Notes under the pieces: generated by a model
What the model was told of the DNA's origin: nothing
Seen by the model: the letters and a program-made list of their open reading frames with translations, nothing else
Databases searched by the model: none
Source: Methylobacterium sp. Leaf125
GTDB taxonomy: Bacteria > Pseudomonadota > Alphaproteobacteria > Rhizobiales > Beijerinckiaceae
Direction: 5' to 3'
Length of the DNA: 64,000 nucleotides
Assembly: GCF_001423085.1 (NCBI RefSeq)
Contig: NZ_LMNU01000001.1
Location: 1,047,495 to 1,111,494 of the forward strand
Shown here: positions 11,652-21,182 of the stretch, in pieces
Position numbering within the stretch: the first letter of the stretch is position 1
Layout: each line of letters opens with the position of its first letter
Translations under genes and position numbers: made by a program

Positions 11652-12026
11652 TCAGGACCGGCGTGCCGGAACGAAGGCGGCCACGGCCGTGAGCAGCCAG
11701 CCGGCCATCAGGGCGAAGCCTCCGGTCGGCGCCGCCATGGGAAACAGTGGCGTCCCTTGGAGCGCCCGGAGCGCGAGGTCGCCCGAGAACAGCGCGAGAC
11801 CGACGACCAGGGCCCCCGCCGCGATGCGGGTCACGAGACGGTGCGTCGTGCCGGTGGCGGTCAACGCGACGAGCCCGAGGATCGCCGGGGCGTGGAAGAG
11901 CAGGAACTGGGCGGCCGTCTTCAGACTGTCGGCTCCGCTGAGATGAGCGGCCGCCGCGCTGGCAGCCACACCCAGCAGGCCCGCGAGGGCGCCGAGCGCC
12001 AGGAGGACGCGATCGACGCCGTTCAC
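11652..12026 (-). CDS. DUF423 family membrane protein
   Basis: The 124-residue protein has four hydrophobic helices. It shows the DUF423 (YgdD-like) pattern: an N-terminal LALGALAGLLGVAASAAAAH, a central FLLFHAPAILGLVAL and a C-terminal P-GG--L--GW motif (PTGGFALMAGWL). The molecular function of the family is unknown. Its start overlaps the engB stop by 4 nt, so it is probably translated from the engB message. Confidence 0.85.
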   Translation of the reverse strand: MNGVDRVLLALGALAGLLGVAASAAAAHLSGADSLKTAAQFLLFHAPAILGLVALTATGTTHRLVTRIAAGALVVGLALFSGDLALRALQGTPLFPMAAPTGGFALMAGWLLTAVAAFVPARRS

Positions 12027-12673
12027 GCGCCGCGCTCCCGCAGCAGGCGGGCGACGCTGGCCCGGAGTTCGGGGACGCCCCGATCGTCGCGGCTCGAGGT
12101 GAGCAGGATCTCGGGGTAGGCGGCCGGCCGACGGGCGATGGCGGCCTGCACGCCGGCGAGGCGGGCATCCATCTCGGATTTCTTCAGGGCGTCGCCCTTG
12201 GTCAGCACGATCTGGTAGCTGACGGCGGCCTTGTCGAGACCGTCGAGGACGTCGGTGTCGATGCTCTTCAGGCCGTGGCGCGAGTCGATCAGCATGAAGA
12301 CCCGGGCCAGGTTCGAGCGGCCCTTCAGGTAGTCGTGGATCAGGTCGGTCCAGGCTTCGACCTTGGTCTTCTCCACCGCCGCGTAGCCGTAGCCCGGCAT
12401 GTCGACCAGGGTCAGGCGGCCCCCGATATCGAAGAAGTTGAGCTGTTGCGTGCGCCCCGGGGTGTGCGAGGTCCGCGCCAGGGTGTTGCGCCCGGTCAGC
12501 GCGTTGACGAGGCTCGACTTGCCCACGTTGGAGCGGCCCGCGAAGGCGATCTCAACGCCCTTCATCGCCGGCAGGGCGGGCACGTTCGGTGCCGAGGCGA
12601 TGAAGTCGGCCGCACCCGCGAACAGCAGGCGTCCGGCCTCCAGCAGGGCGGCATCGTCTTCGGCTTGGGACAT
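12023..12673 (-). CDS. engB: Ribosome biogenesis GTPase EngB/YihA
   Basis: The ATG at 12673 is chosen because a GGAG ribosome-binding site precedes it (216 residues). GTPase motifs are in order: G1 GRSNVGKSSL, G3 DMPGYGYA, and G4 TKGD near the C-terminus. EngB (YsxC) is an essential GTPase for late 50S assembly. It lies downstream of yidC in the order rpmH-rnpA-yidC-engB, a common alphaproteobacterial arrangement. Confidence 0.95.
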   Translation of the reverse strand: MSQAEDDAALLEAGRLLFAGAADFIASAPNVPALPAMKGVEIAFAGRSNVGKSSLVNALTGRNTLARTSHTPGRTQQLNFFDIGGRLTLVDMPGYGYAAVEKTKVEAWTDLIHDYLKGRSNLARVFMLIDSRHGLKSIDTDVLDGLDKAAVSYQIVLTKGDALKKSEMDARLAGVQAAIARRPAAYPEILLTSSRDDRGVPELRASVARLLRERGA

Positions 12674-12842
12674 CGGGCGGCTCCGGACGAGGGGGCGCAT
12701 CCACCGCCCTCGCGAGCCGACACGCCGGAAACAGGACGGTCCTCCCCGTCAGGAAACGGAGAGGACCGGTTGGAAGTCGCGCGCCGTGGCCGGACGTCGG
12801 CCCGGCGCGGTTCGGTCGAGCCGGGTTCAGCTCTTGGCAACT

Positions 12843-14696
12843 TCAGCTCTTGGCGACGGCGTTCTTGTCGGCGGGTTTGCGCCGGAACATGCCCCTGAGA
12901 TTGTCCCACAACTCCACCTTCACGCCGTTGCGGCGCATGATGACGTATTGCTGGATCACCGACAGGGTGTTGTTCCAGGCCCAGTAGATCACCAGTCCGG
13001 CCGGGAACGAGCCGAGCATGAAGGTGAACACGATGGGCATGAAGGTGAAGATCTGCGCCTGGACCGGGTCCGGCGGCGCGGGGTTCATCTTCATCTGGAT
13101 GAACATCGTGATGCCCATGATGATGGGCCAGATGCCGAGGTGGATGAAGTCGGGTGCCGCGAACGGCAGGAGACCGAACAGGTTGAGGATGTTTGTCGGA
13201 TCCGGCGCGGCCAGATCCTGAATCCAGCCGAAGAACGGCGCGTGCCGCATCTCGATGGTGATGAACAGGACCTTGTACAGCGCGAAGAAGACCGGGATCT
13301 GGATCAGCACCGGCCAGCAGCCGGCGACCGGATTGATCTTCTCCTTCTTGTACAGCTCCATCATCGCCTGCTGCTGCTTCATTTTGTCGTCAGCATAGCG
13401 CTCGCGGATCGACGCCATCTCCGGCTGCACGGCCTTCATCTTGGCCATGGACTGGTACGACTTGTTGGCGATCGGCAGGAAAAGCAGCTTCAGGCAGAAG
13501 GTCACCACCAGGATCGACACACCGAAGTTGCCGAACAGGTGGAAGAAGAAGTCCAGCGCCCGGAACATGGGCTTGGTGATGAAGTGGAACCAGCCCCAGT
13601 CGATCAGCAGGTCGAACTGCTTGATGTTCTGGTTCGCCTGATAGGCGTTGACGGTGTTCACTTCCTTGGCGCCAGCGAACAGCTGCTGGGTCGCGGTCGC
13701 CGAGGCCCCGGGCTGGATCACCTGCACGTTGCCGAGCACGTTGGCCTGGTAGACCTTGGTGGCGCCGTCGGTCCGCTCGGTGAAGCTGCCCGTGTAGGGG
13801 GTCGCCTGATCCGGGATGGCGGCAGCGGCCCAGTACTTGTCGGTGATGCCGACGAAGCCGCCGGTCACGCCCGCCCAGGTCTTGCCCTTGGTGCTGACAT
13901 TGCCGAGGGCCGGCTCCTTGGCGAGGTGGTCGTAGGTGTATTCCTGCAGGCCGTCGGCGCCGAGGACGCCGATCAGGCCCTCGTGAAGCACGTAGTAGCC
14001 CTGGGTGTGCGGCTTACCCCAGCGCGACACGAGGCTGTAGGGATAGAGGGAGACCGCGTTGCCACCCTTGTTCTCGACCTCGTCGCGAACGGTGAACATG
14101 AACTTGTCGTCCACCGCGATGATGCGCTTGAACAGCAGGCCGGCGCCGTTGTCGTAGCTCAGCGTCACCGGCTTACCCGGCGCCAGAGTGGTGGCGTCGG
14201 CGGTCCAGACAGTGTCGCCGTTGGGCAGCGGTCCGGCGTTCTGGCCGACCCAGCCGAACTCGGCGTAGTAGGGATTCTCGGTGCCGGTGGGCGAGAGCAG
14301 GACGATGCGCGGGCTCTTGTCGTCCACGGTCTCGTGGTAGTTCTTCAGCGAGACGTCATCGATGCGGCCGCCCTTCAGGGCGATGGAGCCGGCGAGCGCC
14401 GGGGTGTCGATGGTCACGCGCGGGGAACGCGCGATCGCCGTCTCGCGGGGTACGACGCCACCGCCGGCGCTTGCGGCGCCCGGCAGGGTTCCGGGGACGG
14501 GATTGGCGGGGCCGCCTTCCTTCGGGCTGGCGCTGGGCACGCCGTCCGGACTGGTCGGCTCGGCGGCGGCCTTGTTCTGGAGGGCGGCCTGGCGCTGCTG
14601 CTCCACGCGGGGGGCGGCGATGAAATAGTTCCAGCCGAGCAGGACCGCCAGCGACAAGGCGATCGCGACGATCATGTTCGTCTTGTCATTACCCAT
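12843..14696 (-). CDS. yidC: Membrane protein insertase YidC
   Basis: The ATG at 14696 gives [20 protein letters not shown], an N-terminal membrane anchor typical of Gram-negative YidC. The 617-residue protein then has a large periplasmic beta domain and the C-terminal five-helix insertase core, including [20 protein letters not shown] and the final [15 protein letters not shown] region. It inserts membrane proteins alone or with Sec. The start overlaps the rnpA end by 8 nt. The C-terminal tail is basic, as in ribosome-binding YidC variants. Confidence 0.97.
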   Translation of the reverse strand: MGNDKTNMIVAIALSLAVLLGWNYFIAAPRVEQQRQAALQNKAAAEPTSPDGVPSASPKEGGPANPVPGTLPGAASAGGGVVPRETAIARSPRVTIDTPALAGSIALKGGRIDDVSLKNYHETVDDKSPRIVLLSPTGTENPYYAEFGWVGQNAGPLPNGDTVWTADATTLAPGKPVTLSYDNGAGLLFKRIIAVDDKFMFTVRDEVENKGGNAVSLYPYSLVSRWGKPHTQGYYVLHEGLIGVLGADGLQEYTYDHLAKEPALGNVSTKGKTWAGVTGGFVGITDKYWAAAAIPDQATPYTGSFTERTDGATKVYQANVLGNVQVIQPGASATATQQLFAGAKEVNTVNAYQANQNIKQFDLLIDWGWFHFITKPMFRALDFFFHLFGNFGVSILVVTFCLKLLFLPIANKSYQSMAKMKAVQPEMASIRERYADDKMKQQQAMMELYKKEKINPVAGCWPVLIQIPVFFALYKVLFITIEMRHAPFFGWIQDLAAPDPTNILNLFGLLPFAAPDFIHLGIWPIIMGITMFIQMKMNPAPPDPVQAQIFTFMPIVFTFMLGSFPAGLVIYWAWNNTLSVIQQYVIMRRNGVKVELWDNLRGMFRRKPADKNAVAKS

Positions 14697-15279
14697 CGGT
14701 CGGTCCGTCGCATGCGTTGGGAGAAGGGGAGGGCGCGTTCGCGCGGGCCGGCTCGGCATCGGCCGGCGCGGCGAGGCCCGAGGCCAATACCGGAGCCGCC
14801 GCCGATGCGCCAGACGCGGGCGCGCCTTTGCCGCGTCCGCGCCGGGCGGGCCGCGAATCGGAGGCGCCGGATGTCTGGCCCGGCAGTTTTGGATCCTGCG
14901 GCTTCGTCACCACGGTGACGGCGCGGCGCAGGTCGTCGATGAGGGTTTGGAACGGGGCGTGCAGGGCCGGGCGCCGCGCCACCAGGACCACGTCGGCGGG
15001 ACGCGCCGGCAGGTCGCCGGCCGCCTGGGCCACGGCTGCGCGCAGCCGTCGCCGGATACGATTGCGCTCCGTCGCGTGGCCGACCCGCTTGGTGATGGTG
15101 AAGCCGATGCGGAGGCCGTCGCCCGCGGGATCGCCGGGGGCGTCGTCCGTGGACGCCGCCGCGGCGCGGACGAGGCCCTGCGCCGACAGGCGTTCGTTGT
15201 GGAAGCGACGTCCGCCGGCCGCGGCCAGGAACTCGGAGCGTCGCGTGAGCCGCCCGACCGTCGGTGGGGCCGATGACAT
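14689..15279 (-). CDS. rnpA: Ribonuclease P protein component
   Basis: The ATG at 15279 ([20 protein letters not shown]) fits the conserved RnpA N-terminus; upstream codons are not conserved-looking. The RNR motif is present as [12 protein letters not shown]. The protein (196 residues) is longer than the usual ~120 because of a Pro/Ala/Gly-rich C-terminal tail after about residue 130, a common feature in high-GC alphaproteobacteria. It forms RNase P with the catalytic RNA to mature tRNA 5' ends. It sits between rpmH and yidC. Confidence 0.95.
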   Translation of the reverse strand: MSSAPPTVGRLTRRSEFLAAAGGRRFHNERLSAQGLVRAAAASTDDAPGDPAGDGLRIGFTITKRVGHATERNRIRRRLRAAVAQAAGDLPARPADVVLVARRPALHAPFQTLIDDLRRAVTVVTKPQDPKLPGQTSGASDSRPARRGRGKGAPASGASAAAPVLASGLAAPADAEPARANAPSPSPNACDGPTDG

Positions 15280-15363
15280 GGCCGATCCGATCTCGCAGCG
15301 GGTCCTGTGGCCCCTGGCCAGACTCATGATGTGGCGCGCCGCCGTGACGGCGCCGCCGACCTC

Positions 15364-15498
15364 TTAGGCCGAGAGCTTCTTGCGACCGTGTGCGCGGCGG
15401 GCCGCGATGACCTTGCGGCCGCCAGCGGTCGCCATGCGGGCGCGGAAGCCGTGACGACGCTTACGCACGAGCTTGCTGGGCTGATAAGTTCTCTTCAT
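15364..15498 (-). CDS. rpmH: 50S ribosomal protein L34
   Basis: A 44-codon frame on the minus strand encodes [20 protein letters not shown] and ends KKLSA. This is the canonical L34 sequence and length. It is the first gene of the rpmH-rnpA-yidC run. Confidence 0.98.
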   Translation of the reverse strand: MKRTYQPSKLVRKRRHGFRARMATAGGRKVIAARRAHGRKKLSA

Positions 15499-15830
15499 GG
15501 CGCGATCTCCGAATGGCCGAGGATCGATCCGGGCCGCACCGAAGGCCGCGCCGGATATTCACTCGCCCTGAAATGTGTCTGCAAGCGCGAACAGCGCCCT
15601 CGAGGGCGCCGCGTCGCGATGGCGCGGCTTATGGGGCAAGGTCCCGCGCGAGTCAATTCCGGAGCGTGCCGAAACGGCAAGATCCCGGTCCCTCGATCAG
15701 GCGCCCGGACGGCATTCCGTGAACCATCCGTTAACCAATCTACGCCATCCTGTGATCCTGTTCGGTTCTCCCGGACAACGTGCGGATTGTCCGATCCGCT
15801 CGCTTGGACTGCTCCCGAAACTCGCTTTAC

Positions 15831-15858
15831 AGGCCGCCCGCACCGGGCGGCCTTTTTT
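15831..15858 (+). terminator. Strong intrinsic terminator without an assigned gene
   Basis: AGGCCGCCCG, a CAC loop, then CGGGCGGCCT followed by a T-tract gives a textbook Rho-independent terminator for plus-strand transcription. No protein gene ends upstream of it on the plus strand. It therefore probably ends a small RNA, or acts as an attenuator in the DUF1465 leader. Confidence 0.8.
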
Positions 15859-15949
15859 CGTTCCGCGTCCTTCGCGTCCGGGCCTTCGCGTGTCCGGTCA
15901 TCCGGATGCGTCAGCGGCGCGATCGCGCGGCCGGGACCCGATCGCCCCG

Positions 15950-15961
15950 GTTAACGTTAAC
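15950..15961. promoter_or_regulatory. Perfect 12-bp palindrome GTTAACGTTAAC
   Basis: An AT-rich perfect palindrome in otherwise GC-rich DNA, about 119 nt upstream of the DUF1465 start. It may be an operator. It contains TTAA half-sites reminiscent of CtrA boxes, but not with the usual N7 spacing. Confidence 0.4.
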
Positions 15962-16079
15962 ATCGGGTAAAGGCCGCGGATCGGTGGGTTCGGCGCTAGA
16001 GTTGCGCAGATCGGTGCAAGCGCGGCGCCTTCGTCCCATCTCGGGACGCAATCGGTCCGGTCGCGGCACAGGAGGCACC

Positions 16080-16610
16080 ATGAGCGGGTTCGACGTCATG
16101 TTCCGGGACGAGCGCGATTGGGTGAATTTCGGTGACACCTACGTCACGTCCGAGGCCTTCAAGGTTCTTTTCCGCGAGGGCATGACCCTGGTCGAGGAGG
16201 CAGCCGCCTATCTCGACGGGACCGGCCGCGAGGAATCCCGCCTGATGTCCCGCGATGGGACGCTGAGCTATGCCAGCGAGAGCATGCGCCTCACCACCCG
16301 GCTGATGCAGATCGCCTCCTGGCTGCTGGTGCAGCGCGCCGTGTCCGAGGGCGAGCTGACCCCGGCCGAGGCGATGCAGGAGAAGACCCGCGTCCGCCTG
16401 ACCACGCCCGAGACCTTCCGTAGCGAGGTGTTCGGCGTCCTGCCGCCGACCCTCCAGGACCTCATCGTGCGCTCGCGCCGTCTCCACAGCCGGATCCTGC
16501 ACCTCGACGGCCTGATCGCCGACGAGCGTCCGACGCCGCTGCCGCAGGAGAGCCCCGTCGTGGCCCAGCTGAGCCTGCTGCGCTCGGCCTTCGGCGGCGC
16601 GTCCGCCTGA
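16080..16610 (+). CDS. DUF1465 family protein
   Basis: The ATG at 16080 follows an AGGAGG-like site (CAGGAGGCACC) and gives 176 residues. The sequence is helical and acidic. It contains FKVLFREGMTLVEEAAAYLDG, SESMRLTTRLMQIASWLLVQ and SRRLHSRILHLD, which match the DUF1465 family of alphaproteobacteria. The family has no settled biochemical function. It is monocistronic here, converging on rpmE through two strong hairpins. Confidence 0.85.
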   Translation: MSGFDVMFRDERDWVNFGDTYVTSEAFKVLFREGMTLVEEAAAYLDGTGREESRLMSRDGTLSYASESMRLTTRLMQIASWLLVQRAVSEGELTPAEAMQEKTRVRLTTPETFRSEVFGVLPPTLQDLIVRSRRLHSRILHLDGLIADERPTPLPQESPVVAQLSLLRSAFGGASA

Positions 16611-16621
16611 GCGGGGCTTCA

Positions 16622-16643
16622 CCGCCCGGCCTCGGCCGGGCGG
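16622..16643. terminator. First of two tandem hairpins between DUF1465 and rpmE
   Basis: A perfect 10-bp inverted repeat (16622-16631 with 16634-16643) lies 12 nt after the DUF1465 stop. It is probably part of a bidirectional terminator region. Confidence 0.5.
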
Positions 16644-16661
16644 CGGGAAAGGAGACGGAAA

Positions 16662-16702
16662 CGCAGAACGGGCGGCTCCGGGAGAGCCGCCCGTTCTGCG
16701 TT
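16662..16702. terminator. Strong 18-bp perfect hairpin, bidirectional terminator
   Basis: Positions 16662-16679 pair perfectly with 16685-16702 around a 5-nt loop, between two convergent genes. The stem edge is AACGCAGAACGG and its partner. T-rich tails are short, but the stem is exceptionally stable. Confidence 0.7.
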
Positions 16703-16748
16703 GTCCTGAGGCCGCCGCCGCGTTGCGCGGCAGCGAACCCGGGTGACC

Positions 16749-17003
16749 TTACTTCTTGCCGAAGCTGAGGGCGCCGAAGCGCGAATTGAAGCGCGACACG
16801 CGACCGCCGCGATCGAGCATCTTCTGCTCGCCACCGGTCCAGGCCGGATGGGTGTTCGGGTCGATGTCGAGGTTGAGGGTGTCGCCCTCCTTGCCGTAGG
16901 TCGACCGGGTCATGTACTCGGACCCGTCGGTCATCACGACCTTGATGAAGTGGTAGTCGGGATGCTCGGTACCCTTGGCCTTGTCGGCCGCGCTCTTTGC
17001 CAT
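16749..17003 (-). CDS. rpmE: 50S ribosomal protein L31
   Basis: The ATG at 17003 gives 84 residues, [20 protein letters not shown] onward. [20 protein letters not shown] is the typical L31 C-terminal core. The Cys residues of zinc-binding L31 are absent, so this is the zinc-independent (C-minus) form. It is divergent from the ABC exporter gene. Confidence 0.95.
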   Translation of the reverse strand: MAKSAADKAKGTEHPDYHFIKVVMTDGSEYMTRSTYGKEGDTLNLDIDPNTHPAWTGGEQKMLDRGGRVSRFNSRFGALSFGKK

Positions 17004-17181
17004 GACGAAATCCTTGAATAGCCAAGCCGACCGGCCCGTCTGGCGGCCCGCGGCCATAGATCACGCGCAATCGGATGAAGGCGCGCCTATACCTCACGCA
17101 CCTCCGCCCGACAAGCGTGCGCCGATCGAAGAGACCGCCGAACGGTCGCTTTTCCTGGAAGACCAACGATGACGAGGCACC

Positions 17182-19029
17182 ATGGCTCGCGGCCGTGACA
17201 AGAAAATCCCCGGCGAGGCGCGGCCGAAGGCACCGCTGGGTTCGCTCCGCCCGCTGATTCCGTTCGCGATGGTCTATCGCGGCCGGATGCTCGCGGCATT
17301 CCTGGCGCTCCTCGCCGCTTCGGGCGCGACCCTGGTGGTCCCGATCGCCTTGCGTCGGGTCATCGACCACGGGTTCTCGCCCGAGGGCCAGGGCGTGATC
17401 GACACCTACTTCGCCGCCCTGATCGGCGTCGTGGCGGTCCTCGCCCTCTCCAGCGGGGCGCGCTACTACACGGTCGCGACGCTGGGCGAGCGCGTGGTGG
17501 CGGATCTCCGCACCGCCGTGTTCCGGCGCCTGACCCAGCTCGATCCCGCCTTCTTCGACCGCTCGCTCTCGGGCGAGATCATCTCGCGCCTCACCGCGGA
17601 TGCCACGCAGGTGAAGGCCGTCTTCGGCGTCTCGATCTCGATCCTGCTGCGGAACGCCTTCCTGTTCACGGGCGCGGTGGTGATGATGGTCATCACGAGC
17701 CCGAAGCTGTCGGTCCTCGTCCTGGCGGCGATTCCCCTCATCGTCTTTCCCCTGATCCTGTCCGGCCGCGGCGTGCGACGCCGCTCCCGGGCAGCGCAGG
17801 ACCGCCTCGCCGACGCCTCGGCCTATGCCGCCGAGGCCGTGAACGCGATCCGCACGATGCAGGCCTTCGGCATGGGCCGGACCACCGCGAGCCGCTTCGC
17901 TGCGGCGGCCGAAAATGCCTATGCGGCCGCGCGGGATTCGATCCAGGCGCGGGCGCTCCTGACCGGCGTCGCCATCTTCCTCATCTCCGCCAGCGTCGTC
18001 GGCGTGATGTGGTACGGCGCGCAAGGGGTCTTGGCCGGCACCATGACGGCGGGTCAGCTCTCACAGTTCGTGCTCTACGCGGTGTTCGGGGCGAGCGCCC
18101 TCGGGCAGCTCTCGGAGGTCTACGGTGAGCTCGCCCAGGCGGCCGGGGCCGCCGAGCGCCTCGGCGAGATCCTGGCGGCCGAATCGATGATCCGTACCCC
18201 GGCCGAGCCGCTGGCCCTGCCGGTGCCCGCCAAGGGCGCCGTGTCCTTCGACGCCGTGCGCTTCCAGTACCCGACCCGGCCCGATCATCCCTCCCTGGAC
18301 GGCATCAGCTTCACCATCGCGCCGGGGGAGCGCGTCGCCCTGGTGGGACCCTCCGGCGCCGGCAAGACCACGGTGCTGCAGCTGCTGCTGCGCTTCTACG
18401 ACCCGCAATCCGGCTTCATCCGGGTCGACGGGGTCGACATCGCCCAGGCGGATCCGGAGCCACTGCGCGAGCGCCTCGCCCTGGTGCCCCAGGACCCGAC
18501 GGTCTTCTCCGGCTCGGTGCTCGAGAATATCCGCTATGGCCGGCCGGCCGCGACCGAGGCGCAGGTCCAGCGCGCGGCCGAACTCGCCCATGCCGACGGC
18601 TTCATCCAGGCCCTGCCGCAGGGCTACGCCACGACGGTGGGCGAGCGGGGCGTCACGCTCTCCGGCGGCCAGCGCCAGCGGGTGGCGATCGCCCGCGCCA
18701 TCCTCAAGGATGCCCCGATCCTCCTGCTCGACGAGGCGACCTCAGCCCTCGACGCCGAGAGCGAGCGCGCGGTGCAGACCGCCCTCGACACCCTGATGCG
18801 CGGGCGTACCACCCTGGTCATTGCGCACCGCCTGGCCACGATCCGCAAGGCGGACCGCATCCTGGTCCTCGACGGTGGTCGAATCGTCGAGAGCGGAACG
18901 CACGAGAGCCTGCTGGCGCAGGGCGCGCTGTACGCGCAGCTGGCGGCCCTGCAGTTCACCGATGCCCATGACGATGGCCCGCGCGCCCGGGCATCCCGGC
19001 CGCTCCTCGACGCGCTGCCGGCGGAGTAG
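17182..19029 (+). CDS. ABC exporter, fused permease-ATPase (MsbA/type IV)
   Basis: This 615-residue half-transporter has an N-terminal six-helix domain (about residues 28-310) and a C-terminal nucleotide-binding domain. Walker A GPSGAGKTT lies near residue 389, the signature LSGGQRQR near 493, Walker B ILLLDEATSALD, and the switch His in VIAHRLATI. Such exporters (MsbA, LmrA, ATM-like) move lipids, drugs or peptides. The substrate is not apparent. The ATG at 17182 is preceded by GACGAGGCACC. It stands alone between rpmE and the convergent moeB. Confidence 0.92.
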   Translation: MARGRDKKIPGEARPKAPLGSLRPLIPFAMVYRGRMLAAFLALLAASGATLVVPIALRRVIDHGFSPEGQGVIDTYFAALIGVVAVLALSSGARYYTVATLGERVVADLRTAVFRRLTQLDPAFFDRSLSGEIISRLTADATQVKAVFGVSISILLRNAFLFTGAVVMMVITSPKLSVLVLAAIPLIVFPLILSGRGVRRRSRAAQDRLADASAYAAEAVNAIRTMQAFGMGRTTASRFAAAAENAYAAARDSIQARALLTGVAIFLISASVVGVMWYGAQGVLAGTMTAGQLSQFVLYAVFGASALGQLSEVYGELAQAAGAAERLGEILAAESMIRTPAEPLALPVPAKGAVSFDAVRFQYPTRPDHPSLDGISFTIAPGERVALVGPSGAGKTTVLQLLLRFYDPQSGFIRVDGVDIAQADPEPLRERLALVPQDPTVFSGSVLENIRYGRPAATEAQVQRAAELAHADGFIQALPQGYATTVGERGVTLSGGQRQRVAIARAILKDAPILLLDEATSALDAESERAVQTALDTLMRGRTTLVIAHRLATIRKADRILVLDGGRIVESGTHESLLAQGALYAQLAALQFTDAHDDGPRARASRPLLDALPAE

Positions 19030-19064
19030 GGCGTCAGCGAGCGCCCCCGGCCGGTCGCGGCGGG

Positions 19065-19847
19065 TCAGCCCTTCGCGCCGCTCCCGTTGAGCGGGTTTGC
19101 CTCGTCCCAGGCGTAGCCGAGGGTCTCGAACCGCATCGCGCGGGTATCGACCATGAGGAGGCGGCCGACGAGGGGCTCGCCGAAATCCGTCACCGTGCGG
19201 ATCACCTCCAGGGCCATCAGCGAGCCCATGATGCCCGCGAGCGCGCCGAGCACGCCGGCCTCGGCGCAGGGGGCGACGCTTCCGGGCGGCGGCGGGTTCG
19301 GGAACAGGCAACGGTAGGTCGGGTTCGGGCGCCCGCGCGCATCGGCCTCGTAGGGCCGCAGGGTCGTGAGCGAGCCGTCGAAGCGTCCGAGCGCCGCCGT
19401 CACCAGCGGGCGCCGGGCGTGGAAGCAGGCATCCGAGACCGCGTAGCGCGTGGCGAAGTTGTCGGAGCCGTCGGCCACCACGTCGTAGGCGCCGATGAGG
19501 TCCGGGGCGTTCTCCGGCGTCAGCCGCAGCGCATGCGCCTCCACGGCGACGTGCGGGTTCAGGCGCGACACGGCCTCGGATGCGCTCTCGACCTTGCGCC
19601 GGCCGATATCGGACGTTGCGTGGATGACCTGCCGCTGCAGGTTCGACAGGGAGACGGTGTCGTCGTCGACGATGCCGATGGTGCCGATCCCGGCAGCCGC
19701 GAGGTACTGGATCAGGGGGGCGCCGAGACCCCCGGCCCCGATGACGAGGACGCGGGCGGCCTTCAGCCGGGCCTGACCCGGGCCGCCGACCTCCGGCAGG
19801 ACGAGATGGCGGGCATAGCGTTCGACTTCGTCGGGGGAGAGGGCCAT
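19065..19847 (-). CDS. moeB: Molybdopterin-synthase adenylyltransferase (HesA/MoeB/ThiF)
   Basis: The ATG at 19847 (MALSPDEVERYARHLVLPEV) gives 260 residues. It has the nucleotide-binding loop VIGAGGLGAPLIQYLA, the conserved NLQRQVIH and the substrate region PCAEAGVLGALAGIMGS. MoeB/ThiF proteins adenylate the C-terminal glycine of a small sulfur carrier. The paired CxxC zinc ligands of E. coli MoeB are not evident, so it may act on MoaD, ThiS or both. It converges on the ABC exporter and is divergent from dapE. Confidence 0.88.
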   Translation of the reverse strand: MALSPDEVERYARHLVLPEVGGPGQARLKAARVLVIGAGGLGAPLIQYLAAAGIGTIGIVDDDTVSLSNLQRQVIHATSDIGRRKVESASEAVSRLNPHVAVEAHALRLTPENAPDLIGAYDVVADGSDNFATRYAVSDACFHARRPLVTAALGRFDGSLTTLRPYEADARGRPNPTYRCLFPNPPPPGSVAPCAEAGVLGALAGIMGSLMALEVIRTVTDFGEPLVGRLLMVDTRAMRFETLGYAWDEANPLNGSGAKG

Positions 19848-19959
19848 GTCCCGCAGATAAGCCCCCCCGTCGCCCGGCGAAAGCCCGGCCGCGAATTGCA
19901 CCTGCCCGCCCGCCCGCCTATGGCCGTCCGCACCCGGACATCACGCGAGAGTCCCGCCC

Positions 19960-21138
19960 GTGCCGAACGCGCCCCTCGACCGCTCCCCCCTCGCCCTCGC
20001 CCAAGGCCTGATCCGCTGCCCCTCGGTGACTCCGGAAGAGGGGGGCGCACTGGCCTGGCTCGCCGGCATCCTCGCGGGGGCGGGGTTCCGCGTGGAGCGC
20101 CCGCGCTTCTCCGAACCGGGCACGCCCGACATCGACAACCTCTACGCCCGCATCGGTACGAAGGCGCCCTGCCTTCTGTTCGCCGGTCACACCGACGTGG
20201 TGCCCCCCGGCGATGTCGCCCGTTGGCGCCACGGCCCCTTCGCCGGGACCGTGGAGAACGGGGTGCTGTACGGGCGCGGGGCCGTCGACATGAAGGGTGG
20301 GATCGCCTGCATGCTGGCCGCCGTCCTCGACTACCTCGACGTGGCCGGTCCGGATCTTCCGGGATCGATCGGCTTCCTCATCACCGGCGACGAGGAAGGG
20401 CCTGCGATCAACGGCACGGTGAAGCTCCTCGAATGGGCCCGGGCCCGGGGCGAGCGCTTCGACCATTGCCTCCTCGGCGAGCCCACCAACCCGGACGTGC
20501 TCGGCGACATGATCAAGATCGGCCGGCGCGGCTCGCTCACGGGCCGGCTGACGGTGCAGGGACGCCAGGGCCACGTCGCCTACCCGGACCTCGCCGAAAA
20601 TCCGATTCCCGGGCTGCTGCGCCTCGCCGCTGCGCTCCTCGCCGCGCCGCTCGATGCCGGCACCCAGCATTTCGGTGCCTCGAACCTGGAATTCACCACC
20701 CTCGACGTCGGCAACACGGCCACCAACGTCATCCCGGCCGAGGCGCGCGGCACCTTCAACGTCCGGTTCAACGATCGCTGGACCGCCGAGACCCTGGGTG
20801 CCGAGATCCGGGCCCGCCTCGACGCGGCGGCCGGCCGGAGCGTACGCTACAGCCTCGAACTGCTGCCCTCGAACTCACCCGCCTTCCTCACCGAGCCCGA
20901 CGCCTTCACCGAACTCGTCGCCGGCGCCATCGCCACCGAGACCGGCCGCCGCCCGGTGCTCTCGACCACGGGCGGCACCTCGGATGCGCGTTTCATCAAG
21001 GAGGCCTGCCCGGTCATCGAGTTCGGCCTCGTCGGCCAGACCATGCACCAGACCGACGAGTGCGTGCCGGTCGCGGACCTGAACCGGCTCACGGCGATCT
21101 ACACCCGCGTGCTGGCGGCGTATTTCGCCGGGCGCTAG
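19960..21138 (+). CDS. dapE: Succinyl-diaminopimelate desuccinylase
   Basis: This 392-residue M20-family metallohydrolase starts with GTG at 19960. Metal-site motifs are [19 protein letters not shown] and [11 protein letters not shown], with the C-terminal [16 protein letters not shown]. DapE removes succinate from N-succinyl-LL-diaminopimelate in lysine and peptidoglycan precursor synthesis. It is transcribed divergently from moeB. Confidence 0.95.
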   Translation: MPNAPLDRSPLALAQGLIRCPSVTPEEGGALAWLAGILAGAGFRVERPRFSEPGTPDIDNLYARIGTKAPCLLFAGHTDVVPPGDVARWRHGPFAGTVENGVLYGRGAVDMKGGIACMLAAVLDYLDVAGPDLPGSIGFLITGDEEGPAINGTVKLLEWARARGERFDHCLLGEPTNPDVLGDMIKIGRRGSLTGRLTVQGRQGHVAYPDLAENPIPGLLRLAAALLAAPLDAGTQHFGASNLEFTTLDVGNTATNVIPAEARGTFNVRFNDRWTAETLGAEIRARLDAAAGRSVRYSLELLPSNSPAFLTEPDAFTELVAGAIATETGRRPVLSTTGGTSDARFIKEACPVIEFGLVGQTMHQTDECVPVADLNRLTAIYTRVLAAYFAGR

Positions 21139-21182
21139 CCCGTCCGTCGCGACCGCACGCGGGTGTTCGTGGCCCTAGCCTC

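Larger units (their letters stand above)
15499..16079. other. Gene-free 581-bp region between rpmH and DUF1465 gene
   Basis: This divergent intergenic region must hold the rpmH promoter (minus) and the DUF1465 promoter (plus). It also holds a strong plus-strand intrinsic terminator (15831-15858) with no recognised gene in front of it, and a perfect 12-bp palindrome (15950-15961). Frames inside it are Arg/Pro-rich and look non-coding. Confidence 0.6.

Noticed and set aside
12399..14918. Long plus-strand frame antisense to engB and yidC
   Set aside because: Composition is His/Arg/Gly/Asp-rich and without domains; both minus-strand genes are unmistakable.
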